A stretch of 64,000 nucleotides of DNA from GCA-2720865 sp047630275 (GCA_047630275.1 JBLHVN010000002.1:558001-622000), one strand, 5' to 3'; counted from the stretch's first letter, positions 16,351 through 25,890 are shown. The notes: generated by a model not told the origin, from the letters alone. Program-made: numbers and translations.

Positions 16351-16440
16351 CGTAGATACTCCGCGTGTCTCTACGGGCGCTAACGCTTCCTTGAGCCTTT
16401 ACGACGGCTCGGCATCAAAACAGTCCACAGGACTGTTTTG
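16351..16440. repeat. GC-rich cluster of four consecutive hairpins
   Basis: Four small inverted repeats follow one another between two convergent genes: CGTAGATAC/GTGTCTCTACG (16351-16375), GCG-CTAA-CGC (16377-16386), GAGCC/GGCTC (16393-16410) and CAAAACAGTCC/GGACTGTTTTG (16416-16440, a perfect 11-bp stem with a 3-base loop). The patch is clearly more GC-rich than its AT-rich flanks. The last hairpin could terminate transcription. The whole may be a dispersed intergenic repeat (REP/MITE-like), which cannot be tested in one window. Confidence 0.55.
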
Positions 16441-16451
16441 ACTGCAGGCCG

Positions 16452-16907
16452 CTAATCTCTGTGCTCTCTCTTAGGATTGAAAGATCTGATAACTGAAACA
16501 AGAAAAGTAACTAGTTCTTCGTCAGTACCAAAAACATCTTCAATATGCTCAGAATCAAGTAAGTACTTAGTCATTCTGTGAGCAATCTGATGAAGTGATT
16601 CAACTAAATAAAGGCCACCGATGTTTTCACCGCTAAAAGATTTAATGATCTCTTTTCTAGCATGGTTAAACATTTCTGATTCAGTGACATCGTCAGGAAG
16701 GTTATCAACCCCCATCTTATCTTCAACTTCTTCTATTGCTTGATCACGAATATCTTCGTCAGTTGCGAAACTAACTCCAAATTCAGTTGCCATAGAATCA
16801 ATCACAGCTTCACGTGTTGATATTTCAAACTCGATCATTCCCTTTTCTTTGAGATGATCGATAGTATAAGTTGCGAGGGCTTTGAGTGTTTCAAAATCCG
16901 TTTTCAT
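16452..16907 (-). CDS. DUF507-like hypothetical protein (151 aa)
   Basis: Soluble acidic helical protein. The first 65 residues (ALATYTIDHLKEKGMIEF, then a TDEDIRDQAIEEVEDKMG stretch) resemble DUF507 proteins, small cytoplasmic proteins of unknown role found mainly in deltaproteobacteria. The second half adds another helical unit (GLYLVESLHQIAHRMTKYLL), so it may be a duplication or a fused variant. The family call rests on pattern memory and is tentative. No neighbours share its operon. Confidence 0.55.
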   Translation of the reverse strand: MKTDFETLKALATYTIDHLKEKGMIEFEISTREAVIDSMATEFGVSFATDEDIRDQAIEEVEDKMGVDNLPDDVTESEMFNHARKEIIKSFSGENIGGLYLVESLHQIAHRMTKYLLDSEHIEDVFGTDEELVTFLVSVIRSFNPKREHRD

Positions 16908-17019
16908 TAGGTAAACCCCTATTCAATGCGAGGCGCATATTAAAATCCAATTGTAGTTTACCTCAAACCTCGGGGATACCACAAGCAACTTCTTAATTTC
17001 TTTGAAGGTTTATTAAAGA

Positions 17020-18591
17020 CTAACCGCGTTTTAAAAGACGTTTAAGTGGACCAAGTTCTCCCATAATCCCCATGGAAATAAAATAAGTCAGGGCCCCACT
17101 TAGACCAGTCACACAAAAGTAAAAAACATTCTGCACGAAACTCCCCTCCATCAAGGGCAGACGAGAGACAAGAAAGGCGGCGACAATATAACACAACGCC
17201 CCCCCAAGGATTGTTTTTCCGATCCTTATATTAAAAAAGAAACTTCCTTTGAGGTCTAAGTACTTTCTCAGAAAAACAGACTGAGCAGTGGAATTGAGAA
17301 ACATTGAAACACTGGTACCTAAGGCCAAGATCTTAAAACCATAAAGAGGAACTAGGCTGACACAAAAGACGATATTAAAGACAATAGAACCCAGAGAGAT
17401 AAACACAGGAACCTTAGGCCGATCTAAAGTAAAGAAGGTCGGGGCAAAGATCTTATAAAGACCATAGAAAGGAAGCCCATATAAATAAAAGCGAAGGGCC
17501 GTCGTTGTCATCTGCGTATCTTGGGCGTCAAACGCCCCTCTTTGAAAGACTAAAAAAACTGTAGGTTCGGCCATAGCATAAAGAAGAGCAAAGGCTGGAG
17601 AGATAACTAGGAATGACAGGAAATAACTTGTAGCTAAATATCCTTTAGCTTTTTCTTCATCTTTAGATTTCCAAGCATCACTAAAATGAACCAAGTTTGA
17701 TCCAGCAATCGAGACAGAGAGGATACCAACAGGAAACTGAAAAAGCCGAAAGCCATAAGTTAACCAAGAAACAGCCCCTATCACAGTCCCAGTCGCAAGG
17801 ATGGTATTGATCAGCACATTGATTTGAGTTCCTGCAATCCCTATCGTTCCGATGCCTACTCTATTTATAATTCTCGACGTGTATTCATTGAACAATGAAA
17901 CTGGTCCAAGAGGTCCATAAGCTTTTTTAAAGATCATCGGCAATTGAATGACCATTTGAATAAAGCCACCAACTAAGACACCAAAACCTAAACAATAAAC
18001 AGGATGAATACCCCTTCCTTCCAATATCTTGGGTAAAGTAATAATCGAAGCGATCATGACCATATTAAAAAAAGCTGGAGCTAAGGATGGAACAAAAAAG
18101 ATCTTCAAAGAATTTAGGGCTCCCATAAATAAGGCAGCCAAAGAGATAAAGACTAGAAAAGGAGACATAATTCTCACCAAATTAATGGTGATCTCTAGCC
18201 TTTCAAGGTCTTCGGTAAACTTAGTATCTGTAAAAAAATGAACAAGTGGTTCGGCAAAAACAAAGATCCCTACGGAGAGCAAGAAAGTAATGCCTCCCAG
18301 CAATATAAAAAGAGACCATAATAATCGTCTTGCCGCTAAGGGGTCGGTGATCTTAGCTTCTGTGAATATTGGGACGAAGGCGGAGGAGAAGGCTCCCTCG
18401 GCAAAGAGATCCCTAAGCATATTCGGAACACGGTAAGCGATGGCAAAGGCATCTGTGATACCACTAGCCCCAAAGGTAGCGGCCATGACTTGCTCACGCA
18501 CTAAGCCAAGGATTCGGCTAGCGAAAGTTGCTGCCGCCATCTTGGCCGAAGAGCCTAAAACTTTTTTTGTTGAATTTTGCTCAGTGCCCAA
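17020..18591 (-). CDS. murJ: Lipid II flippase MurJ (MviN)
   Basis: Polytopic inner-membrane protein that moves lipid II across the membrane for peptidoglycan synthesis. It has 523 residues with about 14 hydrophobic helices. The N terminus is typical: SSAKMAAATFASRILGLVRE, then FGASGITDAFAIAYRVPNMLRDLFAEGAFSSAFVPIF in sequence, containing the conserved arginine and AEGA motif. Later blocks include VSWLTYGFRLFQFPVGILSVSI. It is single, divergent from hppA, and the start is confidently at the ATG of MGTEQ. Confidence 0.96.
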   Translation of the reverse strand: MGTEQNSTKKVLGSSAKMAAATFASRILGLVREQVMAATFGASGITDAFAIAYRVPNMLRDLFAEGAFSSAFVPIFTEAKITDPLAARRLLWSLFILLGGITFLLSVGIFVFAEPLVHFFTDTKFTEDLERLEITINLVRIMSPFLVFISLAALFMGALNSLKIFFVPSLAPAFFNMVMIASIITLPKILEGRGIHPVYCLGFGVLVGGFIQMVIQLPMIFKKAYGPLGPVSLFNEYTSRIINRVGIGTIGIAGTQINVLINTILATGTVIGAVSWLTYGFRLFQFPVGILSVSIAGSNLVHFSDAWKSKDEEKAKGYLATSYFLSFLVISPAFALLYAMAEPTVFLVFQRGAFDAQDTQMTTTALRFYLYGLPFYGLYKIFAPTFFTLDRPKVPVFISLGSIVFNIVFCVSLVPLYGFKILALGTSVSMFLNSTAQSVFLRKYLDLKGSFFFNIRIGKTILGGALCYIVAAFLVSRLPLMEGSFVQNVFYFCVTGLSGALTYFISMGIMGELGPLKRLLKRG

Positions 18592-18645
18592 CGAATAACT
18601 TCCCTTACATTAAAGATTGAAAATGTTTTACGCTCTCTAATGTGT

Positions 18646-18672
18646 ATGATAATTTTTCTCAACAATTATCAT
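18646..18672. promoter_or_regulatory. Inverted repeat between murJ and hppA
   Basis: ATGATAATT and AATTATCAT form a perfect 9-bp inverted repeat with a 9-base spacer in the divergent promoter region. The half-sites look like fragments of Fur-type boxes (GATAAT/ATTATC), but the spacing is not that of a classical Fur box. A regulator controlling one or both genes is possible. Confidence 0.4.
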
Positions 18673-18735
18673 TATAGTAGAAGTAAAAAACCTATTTAGG
18701 AAATTATAACACTTTTTAGAAGGAGAGACTCCAAA

Positions 18736-20736
18736 ATGGAAGCAACACAATCGTTTTTGGCTTTTAGTCCATACATTGGTTTGATGGGATTTATTTTCGC
18801 CCTTATGACTTATGGATGGATCGTTAAGCAACCGGCAGGTAATGCAAAGATGACCGAAATCGCCGGTCTAATCGAGTCAGGTTCAATGACCTTTCTCAAG
18901 AAGGAATATTCAATCCTTCTCGTTTTCCTTGCGGTAGTTACTGGCCTGCTTTTTTTCAAGCTAGGATCTAACACTGCACTTTGCTACATCGTTGGTGCAT
19001 TTTCATCAATGTTTTGTGGATGGATCGGTATGAAAGCCGCGACTAAAGCAAACGTTAGAACAGCAGAAGCAGCTGCTCAATCTGGACAAGGTAAAGCACT
19101 TTCAGTTGCTTTCTACGGTGGTTCAGTAATGGGTATGGCCGTAGCCTCAGTTGGTCTTATTGGTGTTGCTCTTCTTTATAAATTTCTTTCTGGTGCAACA
19201 ACACTTGAAGCTCTAAATGGTTTTGCCATGGGCGCTTCTTCAATTGCATTATTCGCTAGAGTTGGTGGTGGTATCTATACTAAAGCTGCTGACGTTGGTG
19301 CTGACCTTGTTGGGAAAGTTGAAGCTGGTATTCCAGAAGACGATCCTAGAAACCCTGCAACTATTGCTGATAACGTTGGTGACAACGTAGGTGATACTGC
19401 TGGTATGGGTGCGGATATCTTTGAATCATATGTTGGTTCTGTTATCGCTACTATGTTTATCGGTTCTTCTTTAGCCACTGGTTCTGGAGCCGTTACTCTT
19501 CCTCTTATCGTTATTACAATTGGACTTCTAGCTTCTGTGCTAGGAATTCTTTCAATGAATCTTCTTAAAGGCGTTGATCCTGCTTGGGCACTAAGACTTG
19601 CTCCAGTTGTTGGTATCGTTGGTCTTTTCGCTGGTTCTTATGTTGCCGTTGATGCAATGGCCTTTACAGTTTTTCCATATGCTATGGGTCCATTCTACGC
19701 CATGGTTCTTGGTTCACTAGTTGGTCTCTTCATTGGACTTGCTACTGAATATTTTACAGCTGGTGAATTTAACCCAGTTAAGAATATCGCTATTGCTGGT
19801 AAAACAGGTCCTGCTACAAACATCATCGCTGGTCTTGCTGTTGGTATGTACTCATGTATTCCTCCAATTCTTTTAATCTCTTTAGGAATCTATTTTGCTA
19901 ATGAGTTTGCTGGTCTTTACGGAATCGGTATTGCTGCTGTTGGGATGCTAGCTACTACTGGTGTTACAATGACAGTGGATGCTTACGGACCAATCTCTGA
20001 CAACGCCGGTGGTATTGCTGAAATGAGTGAACTAGGTCCTGAAGTTAGAGCTATTACTGATGGTCTTGATGCTATCGGAAATACTACTGCTGCTGTTGGT
20101 AAAGGTTTTGCCATTGGCTCTGCTGCTCTTACAGCTCTTGCTATGTTCTCTGCTTACTCAACCGCTGTTGGACTTGAAGTGATCAATATCATGGATCCAA
20201 AAGTTGTTATCGGTCTTTTCATCGGTGGAACACTTCCATTCTTTGTTGGAGCGACAACACTAAGCGCTGTTGGTAAAGCAGCTCAAGAAATGGTTGAAGA
20301 AGTTAGACGTCAGTTTAGAGAAATTCCTGGAATTATGGAAGGAACTGGTAAACCAGATACTGAAAGATGTGTTGCTATTGCAACGAACGCTTCTCTTAGA
20401 GAAATGGTTCTTCCAGGTGTTGTAGCTCTTCTAGCTCCAGTAGTTGTTGGACTTGTTCTTGGTAAAGCGGGACTAGGCGGAATGCTTGGTGGTGCTACTG
20501 TTACTGGTGTTCTTCTAGCTCTCTTTATGTCAAATGCCGGTGGTGCTTGGGATAATGCTAAGAAAGCAATCGAGCAAGGTCATATTCCTGGTGAGAAAAA
20601 AGGTACTGATGCCCATATGGCAGCTGTTACTGGTGACACTGTAGGTGACCCATTCAAAGATACTTCTGGTCCAGCCATGAATATCCTAGTTAAGCTTATG
20701 AGTATTGTAGCTCTTGTAATTGCTCCACTACTTTAA
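18736..20736 (+). CDS. hppA: Membrane-bound ion-pumping pyrophosphatase (K+-dependent type)
   Basis: Couples pyrophosphate hydrolysis to H+ or Na+ export across the inner membrane. It has 666 residues with about 16 helices. The catalytic loops are intact: DVGADLVGKVEAGIPEDDPR, then NPATIADNVGDNVGD, and C-terminal GDTVGDPFKDTSGP. In GNTTAAVGKGF, Ala 452 occupies the position that is Lys in K+-independent enzymes, so a K+-dependent enzyme is expected. Glu 230 in ADIFESYVGS is at the site typical of Na+-pumping members, so Na+ transport is plausible. GGAGAG precedes the ATG, and codon use suggests high expression. A terminator follows. Confidence 0.95.
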   Translation: MEATQSFLAFSPYIGLMGFIFALMTYGWIVKQPAGNAKMTEIAGLIESGSMTFLKKEYSILLVFLAVVTGLLFFKLGSNTALCYIVGAFSSMFCGWIGMKAATKANVRTAEAAAQSGQGKALSVAFYGGSVMGMAVASVGLIGVALLYKFLSGATTLEALNGFAMGASSIALFARVGGGIYTKAADVGADLVGKVEAGIPEDDPRNPATIADNVGDNVGDTAGMGADIFESYVGSVIATMFIGSSLATGSGAVTLPLIVITIGLLASVLGILSMNLLKGVDPAWALRLAPVVGIVGLFAGSYVAVDAMAFTVFPYAMGPFYAMVLGSLVGLFIGLATEYFTAGEFNPVKNIAIAGKTGPATNIIAGLAVGMYSCIPPILLISLGIYFANEFAGLYGIGIAAVGMLATTGVTMTVDAYGPISDNAGGIAEMSELGPEVRAITDGLDAIGNTTAAVGKGFAIGSAALTALAMFSAYSTAVGLEVINIMDPKVVIGLFIGGTLPFFVGATTLSAVGKAAQEMVEEVRRQFREIPGIMEGTGKPDTERCVAIATNASLREMVLPGVVALLAPVVVGLVLGKAGLGGMLGGATVTGVLLALFMSNAGGAWDNAKKAIEQGHIPGEKKGTDAHMAAVTGDTVGDPFKDTSGPAMNILVKLMSIVALVIAPLL

Positions 20737-20762
20737 TCAATTTTAAAATAATAAAGAAAAAG

Positions 20763-20789
20763 GCCAGTCTTATGACTGGCTTTTTTTTT
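20763..20789 (+). terminator. Intrinsic terminator of hppA
   Basis: GCCAGTC and GACTGGC form a 7-bp stem with a TTAT loop, followed by nine Ts. It starts 26 bases after the hppA stop. Confidence 0.95.
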
Positions 20790-20831
20790 GCCCCTAGCTC
20801 TTAAATCTAAAGAAAGCTAAGCTAGTATGTA

Positions 20832-21827
20832 ATGAAAAAAGCACTTCCCCTCATAAGCCTTGTGGCCCTTTGCTCCTTTATCTATCTTTATTGGAAAAGG
20901 TCTTCTCACCCACCTCAAAAAGAGGCTGTTCAACCCACTGTTCTTAAGAAAAAGCTAATAAAGAAAGAAGTGCCAAAAAAAGAGCCCACCCCTCTTCAAA
21001 AAGTCACACTAAGAAAACCAAGCCCCCCTGTGTTTAAGAAAACTCAAAGCTTGCAAAGATCAATACCTGTGAAAACAAATTCTTCCATTGATGAAATTAG
21101 CGTCCATCTTCAAGATGAGAATGGAAATTTAATCATTACAAGTGTCACCATCGTCGATGATCTTGTTATTGCTCACGGAGATATAATTATTGGTCAAGTC
21201 AAAGACTTAGACCGTTTTGTTGATAATGCTAATTCGGGAAAACCTCTTATCCTACCAAAGCCAACACTTTGGAAAAATGGAGAGGTTCCTTATGTCATAG
21301 ATGATAACTTATCAAACGCACCAGAAATCAATGAAGCCATAGACCTTATTAACTCAAGGACATCACTGCGCTTCAAGTTTAGAGACAATGAAAAAGACTT
21401 CGTCCGTTTCAAAGAAGGCCCACTTAATTGCTACTCACCTTTAGGAAAGATTGGAGGCGAGCAGGTTATTAGCCTCTCTAGCGGCTGTAAAAAAAGTCAG
21501 ATCATCCATGAGATGCTTCACACCATAGGACTTCTTCACGAGCAAAACCGTGAAGACAGAGATGAATTCATCTCTATCATTTGGGAAAACATTGATCCTA
21601 AGAATCACCTTCAATTTAAGAAAATAAAGAACGCAAACTTAGATCTTAAAAAACACCCCTTCGATTTTAAAAGCATAATGCTTTATAATCAGTTTGCCTT
21701 TTCTCAAGTCGAGGGAGACTTCTCTATTGTTAGGACTAATGGAGATACCTATGAGCCCAACCCAGGAACCCTAAGTGCTGGAGATCTCAAAAAGATCAAT
21801 AGCCTATACACAATTGATAAAAACTAA
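20832..21827 (+). CDS. Astacin-like (M12A) metalloprotease, exported or membrane-anchored
   Basis: The catalytic domain (about residues 150-331) has the extended zinc site HEMLHTIGLLHEQNR (HExxHxxGxxH, then E) and the Met-turn SIMLYNQFAF with the tyrosine ligand, both hallmarks of the astacin family. A signal anchor occupies residues 4-20. A Lys/Pro-rich linker and a beta-rich propeptide-like region with a DLDRFVDNA block follow. Two cysteines (LNCYSP, SSGCKKS) could form a disulfide. It lies between hppA and the deaminase gene without a clear ribosome binding site. A role in prey or substrate protein digestion is inferred. Confidence 0.9.
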   Translation: MKKALPLISLVALCSFIYLYWKRSSHPPQKEAVQPTVLKKKLIKKEVPKKEPTPLQKVTLRKPSPPVFKKTQSLQRSIPVKTNSSIDEISVHLQDENGNLIITSVTIVDDLVIAHGDIIIGQVKDLDRFVDNANSGKPLILPKPTLWKNGEVPYVIDDNLSNAPEINEAIDLINSRTSLRFKFRDNEKDFVRFKEGPLNCYSPLGKIGGEQVISLSSGCKKSQIIHEMLHTIGLLHEQNREDRDEFISIIWENIDPKNHLQFKKIKNANLDLKKHPFDFKSIMLYNQFAFSQVEGDFSIVRTNGDTYEPNPGTLSAGDLKKINSLYTIDKN

Positions 21828-21841
21828 GGTAATTTCAATTC

Positions 21842-22387
21842 ATGACTAATTCAACTGACGAAAATATCAACCATATTGAAGTTAAAAGCGCTCTTAATTG
21901 GGATGAGTACTTTATGCTTCAAGCAATGATTGCAAGCTTCCGTTCTAAAGACCCAAGCACCAAAGTCGGAGCTGTCTTTGTTGATGAAAATAATCACCAG
22001 GTGACTATGGGTTATAATGGTTTTGTTGCTGGGATTGATGAATCAAAACTTCCTTGGGGGAAAGACTCTTCTGTTGGATTAGAGAATCAAAAATATGGTT
22101 ATGTAGTTCATGCGGAGGCCAATGCTATCTTGCATGCTAAGTCTCCATTAAAAAATACGACGGCCTATGTAACACTATTTCCCTGTAATGAATGTGCAAA
22201 ACTTATTGCCAGTTCAAAGGTTAAAGAAATTGTTTTCCTATCTGATAAGCATTCAGATAAGGCCCATTCGATAATTGCGAGAAAGATCTTTGATCTAGCT
22301 GGAATTGGTTACCGTCAATTACCTATTTCTAAAGTCCTTTTAAACTCCCTAGACGATCATCTTAAGAGCCTCTTAACTGAGCTCTAA
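21842..22387 (+). CDS. dCMP/cytidine-deaminase-family enzyme
   Basis: Zinc-dependent deaminase of the deoxycytidylate deaminase group, which supplies dUMP for thymidylate synthesis. It has 181 residues. The signature is complete: HAEANAILHAKSPL (zinc histidine and catalytic Glu) and VTLFPCNECAKLI (two zinc cysteines). The DEYFMLQAMIASFRSKDPSTKVGAV-type start and GYNGF are as in ComEB/dCMP deaminases. AAGGT precedes the ATG. It starts 14 bases after the protease gene, probably co-transcribed by chance. Another nucleotide or a derivative as substrate cannot be excluded. Confidence 0.9.
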   Translation: MTNSTDENINHIEVKSALNWDEYFMLQAMIASFRSKDPSTKVGAVFVDENNHQVTMGYNGFVAGIDESKLPWGKDSSVGLENQKYGYVVHAEANAILHAKSPLKNTTAYVTLFPCNECAKLIASSKVKEIVFLSDKHSDKAHSIIARKIFDLAGIGYRQLPISKVLLNSLDDHLKSLLTEL

Positions 22388-22530
22388 TAAAAGAGAGTTG
22401 CCTTCTTTTTTTTGCTATTAAATCTAAAGTTCCAAGGGTCTTACACTTTTAAGTGACTGAATTCACGAGAATTCAAAGAAACTGTGTTTAATTCCTAAGT
22501 ACTTCAGTCAATTAAGACGATAATAAAGCA

Positions 22531-25110
22531 ATGAGTATCACCCAATTATTATTGCTCTTAGCTTTTGCTTCAGGCCTTGGAACTGGCGTGGCCTTCTCAT
22601 GTGAAACAGACCCTCTAAGTGGGACCCTTAATACTTTAGGTACAATTCGTCCTCTTTCAGAACTCTATTCAAGCTGCGCATCTCCAGCAAACCAAGAAGA
22701 ACTCTGTGGATGCGAGGCGGTTGTCTCAGAGATGGATCAGTCTGAAGCCGACAGGCTAATGGCAGCTGAGTCTGAAAAAGCATGGATGGAAGCATTTCAA
22801 GGAGAAATTTGGGGATTAGGACAAAGCTTAATTAATTTTGATTCAGCCAGCCGTCACACTAAGAAATTATCGGGAAAGAACTTAGCACCGAGCTGTAGTG
22901 TTTCTTCAATCTTTAAAAAGATTGCTTCTTTTTCAGAAGCTGAAGGTTGCGATAATGAAGTGTTTAAACAAAGGGTAAAATCTATCTTTAAAACTGAATC
23001 TCTTTCAGAGGCGCAAGAGAATATTGTCAAACAAGTAACCTCTATCTCTAATAACGAAGCCCCTTCTTCAATCAATTCTGGAGCTAATATTTGCATTCCC
23101 TATACAACTTTTAATTTTATGAAAAAAGGAAGTTCTTCATTTGAGGAAAAATCTAGAAGTGAAGACTTGGCTAAAGCTAAAAAAGATATCGATCAAAAGT
23201 GTGACACTCTTGTCTCTGACAAAATTCAACCCTTCTTTTGTTCAAAACAGTTACCCAAAGCTGATTTTAATAACTTTAAAAGAATCATCCATCCCTCAGT
23301 GAGTAGCGTTCAAGGAAGTCCCCGAGCGACCGATTTAGGATTTAAGCATTTTTGTTCTAGTGAAAATCAAGCATCTAAAACTAGCGAAGATCAAAGAATT
23401 GAAGAAAATTTCAGTAGTGCGATCAACCTTTCTGAAAGAGAGGTTACTGATTTTGAAAAGTTTAATAGTGGCATTAAAACAGAGTATGAAAAGTTTAATG
23501 AAAATGTCTGCTCCCTATTACCAAAGTGTTCTAAAAATGAAACTAAAGGGGAGTGCAGGAATGTTATTAGCCTTCGCGCCATGCTGATTGATAACTTAAA
23601 AAATAAAATGCCTAGAGAAGGCTCTGGTGCCTTAATAAAACTCTTTGCTCGTAGTCCTGAAAAAACAAAATTTGATACAGAAAAATTTGGAGGCATTAGT
23701 CAGAAGGAATTCGATGCTTCATCTGAGCTGCTCAGTTATTTAAATCAATTCATTATCAATAAAGCTGACACTTTAAAGAATGCAGATGGTTCTGTTTTTT
23801 TGGCAAATAAAAAGAGCGTTAGCTCGAAAAAAGAAAAAGTACTCAATGACTCTAAGCCAATTTCCGACAAACCAGCAAAAGAAAAAGTAGAGTATATAGA
23901 CAATCTTTTTAATAGTCTTGAAAAAAGAGGAAAGGACTCTTTAAGCCTAGCTTCAAAAGATTTAGATAAAATAGAAGACCCAAAACTATTAAAAAGCTTT
24001 GTTGGTGGTGAAATTGTAAAAGACCCGAGTCTAAGTCCAAAGGAAGCGAGCGCAAGTTCAGTAAGTGCTGGGTCAAGCAGCTCAAGTGATACCGCAATTA
24101 TACCCCCTACAAGTAACAGGGAGAACTTAAGAGAAAGTAATGCTGATAAGATAAATAGATCTATAGCATCAAGATTTGCGAACAAAAGTGAAAAGCCTAG
24201 GAAAGCTCAAGGTTCAAATCATAAGACAAGCGCGACAAAAAGTGGCTTCAAGTACTCAAGCCCTACGAAGAGCAGCAGTACCTATAAGAACAATACTCCC
24301 TCTCCTGTTGGAACTAGAAGCTTTAAAAAAGCAGAAGTTTTGCCAAGAAACAATGAAGACGCTCAGAGAGTACCAGAGAGGAGAAACAGTTTTTCAGGAA
24401 ACTCTCAATCAAGCTTCAATCGTTTTAAGAAGGCCTATTCAAGTTATTCGGGAAGTAATCTTTCTCCTGGCACCGAGAGCTCTTCGTCTATAACAGGCCA
24501 AGGCAATCAGCCTCAGGCAGATAATCAAAAGACCTCTGAAGAATTCCAGAATATTGAAACTGGAAAGAAGGGAAAAGGATCATCAGGAACAAGCAAGGCT
24601 TCAGCTACCAAAGACTCTGAAAAAGAGAAAGCTAATGCATCAGGATCAGGAAGAGGCCTTGTTTTAGGAAAAGACGGAAAGCCTATAAAAGGTGAAATTA
24701 AAACTCCTCTTTATGTATTTGACAAGATCATTCCTCATGTCGTGATTGAAAAGATGGGGGTTACTAATGTTGTTCTAAAGTATGGTCTTGTCGGGAAGAG
24801 ATTCAATACGATTGAGATAGATAAAGAAGATAACTTTATCCTCCATACTTTTGATTTTTCAACTGACGGGTTAGCCTTTGAAGAGAGCTATAATAATAAC
24901 CAATACAATATTGTTAGAATTGATATACTTAAACAAATTGCTGAAATAAAGAAATCTGATAATGATGCTAGCGCAACCCTCAAAATGCTAGCGGGAAAAA
25001 CAAAGAATGTTAAATCTGATAAAATCAAATATGAGATTACCAAAGAAGAAATTATCTCTAAGACTATTCCGCCAAATGAAGTGGAGTCCACTCTCGCTAG
25101 TAGTAACTAA
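22531..25110 (+). CDS. Large exported Ser/Lys-rich protein of unknown function (859 aa)
   Basis: A signal peptide (about residues 1-22) leads to a cysteine-bearing N-terminal region (CETD, SSCAS, CGCEAV). A mostly helical region reaches residue about 420 with further cysteines (CSLLPKCSKNETKGEC). Residues 430-710 are low complexity, rich in Ser, Lys, Asn and Pro. A folded-looking C-terminal domain runs from about residue 715 (GRGLVLGKDGKPIKG, then YVFDKIIPHVVIEKMG). No family is recognised. Its stop codon touches the ATG of a secreted trypsin-like protease, so the two are made together and may interact. Confidence 0.8.
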   Translation: MSITQLLLLLAFASGLGTGVAFSCETDPLSGTLNTLGTIRPLSELYSSCASPANQEELCGCEAVVSEMDQSEADRLMAAESEKAWMEAFQGEIWGLGQSLINFDSASRHTKKLSGKNLAPSCSVSSIFKKIASFSEAEGCDNEVFKQRVKSIFKTESLSEAQENIVKQVTSISNNEAPSSINSGANICIPYTTFNFMKKGSSSFEEKSRSEDLAKAKKDIDQKCDTLVSDKIQPFFCSKQLPKADFNNFKRIIHPSVSSVQGSPRATDLGFKHFCSSENQASKTSEDQRIEENFSSAINLSEREVTDFEKFNSGIKTEYEKFNENVCSLLPKCSKNETKGECRNVISLRAMLIDNLKNKMPREGSGALIKLFARSPEKTKFDTEKFGGISQKEFDASSELLSYLNQFIINKADTLKNADGSVFLANKKSVSSKKEKVLNDSKPISDKPAKEKVEYIDNLFNSLEKRGKDSLSLASKDLDKIEDPKLLKSFVGGEIVKDPSLSPKEASASSVSAGSSSSSDTAIIPPTSNRENLRESNADKINRSIASRFANKSEKPRKAQGSNHKTSATKSGFKYSSPTKSSSTYKNNTPSPVGTRSFKKAEVLPRNNEDAQRVPERRNSFSGNSQSSFNRFKKAYSSYSGSNLSPGTESSSSITGQGNQPQADNQKTSEEFQNIETGKKGKGSSGTSKASATKDSEKEKANASGSGRGLVLGKDGKPIKGEIKTPLYVFDKIIPHVVIEKMGVTNVVLKYGLVGKRFNTIEIDKEDNFILHTFDFSTDGLAFEESYNNNQYNIVRIDILKQIAEIKKSDNDASATLKMLAGKTKNVKSDKIKYEITKEEIISKTIPPNEVESTLASSN

Positions 25111-25890
25111 ATGAAAACTTTACTTTTTTCCCTCATTCTTACTTTCCCCCTTATGGCGCAGAACCTTTCATCTTTAAGGAGTTTTGATAAAACCATTGAG
25201 CATCGATTAAACGCTGTAATTAGAATTTCGGTTCTTAGTAAAGACCTAAAGGTCCTCACAACAGGAGCAGGTTTTTACATTGGATCTAAAGGTAACTTTT
25301 TAACGAGTGATCACATCATTAAAGAGCTTCTTAAAGACGAAAATAATAAAATTCAATTTAAACTTAAATCAGGGCGCTACCTTTCTCAAGTAAGCCTCTT
25401 AGCCTGTAAAAGTGAAAAAAATATTGATGCTTGCTTACTTAAAGACCTCTCTTTAAAAAAGCCCCCTTTTTTTCCAATAAAGAATATAAAGATTGGGAGA
25501 GGTCATGAAGTCTCTTTGATTGGCTTTTGCAATAGCGAAATGCACTCGAGTAAAAGAGGGCGGATTATAGATTATTTCAAGGATCTTAATTCTAAATTTA
25601 AAACTTCTAAGGAGGCCTATAATCAAAAAGTGATGATGGTTCAAACAGATGTTGCCCAATGCCCTGGAGATAGCGGAGGACCTCTTTTTAATAGCCAAGG
25701 AGAGCTTGTAGGAATGGCGACAAATATTTTTAAATCCACTACTGTTCAAAAACAATTTAATTTATCAATTCATAACAATGAGCTTCTCGCCTTTATAAAA
25801 AATAGCGGCTTAAAGAATATAGGCCTTTCTCAAGATAGGATCTTAAGCTCTAGTAAGGCTAAGGCCAGATTGCTTAAACTTATCAAATAA
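25111..25890 (+). CDS. Exported trypsin-like serine protease
   Basis: A 259-residue chymotrypsin-fold protease with a short signal peptide (about 1-16). The triad can be placed: His in GNFLTSDHIIKE, Asp in NIDACLLKDLSL and Ser in CPGDSGGPLFNSQGELVGM. Cysteines in SLLACKSEK, DACLL, IGFCNSE and AQCPGD could form disulfides. There is no PDZ domain, so it is not a DegP-type enzyme. It starts directly after the stop of the 859-residue exported protein, which may be its substrate, partner or co-secreted factor. Confidence 0.88.
   Translation: MKTLLFSLILTFPLMAQNLSSLRSFDKTIEHRLNAVIRISVLSKDLKVLTTGAGFYIGSKGNFLTSDHIIKELLKDENNKIQFKLKSGRYLSQVSLLACKSEKNIDACLLKDLSLKKPPFFPIKNIKIGRGHEVSLIGFCNSEMHSSKRGRIIDYFKDLNSKFKTSKEAYNQKVMMVQTDVAQCPGDSGGPLFNSQGELVGMATNIFKSTTVQKQFNLSIHNNELLAFIKNSGLKNIGLSQDRILSSSKAKARLLKLIK

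Noticed and set aside
18646..18672. Fur box between murJ and hppA
   Set aside because: The half-sites resemble Fur motifs but the arrangement is not the 19-bp consensus, and neither gene is an iron gene; kept only as an inverted repeat.
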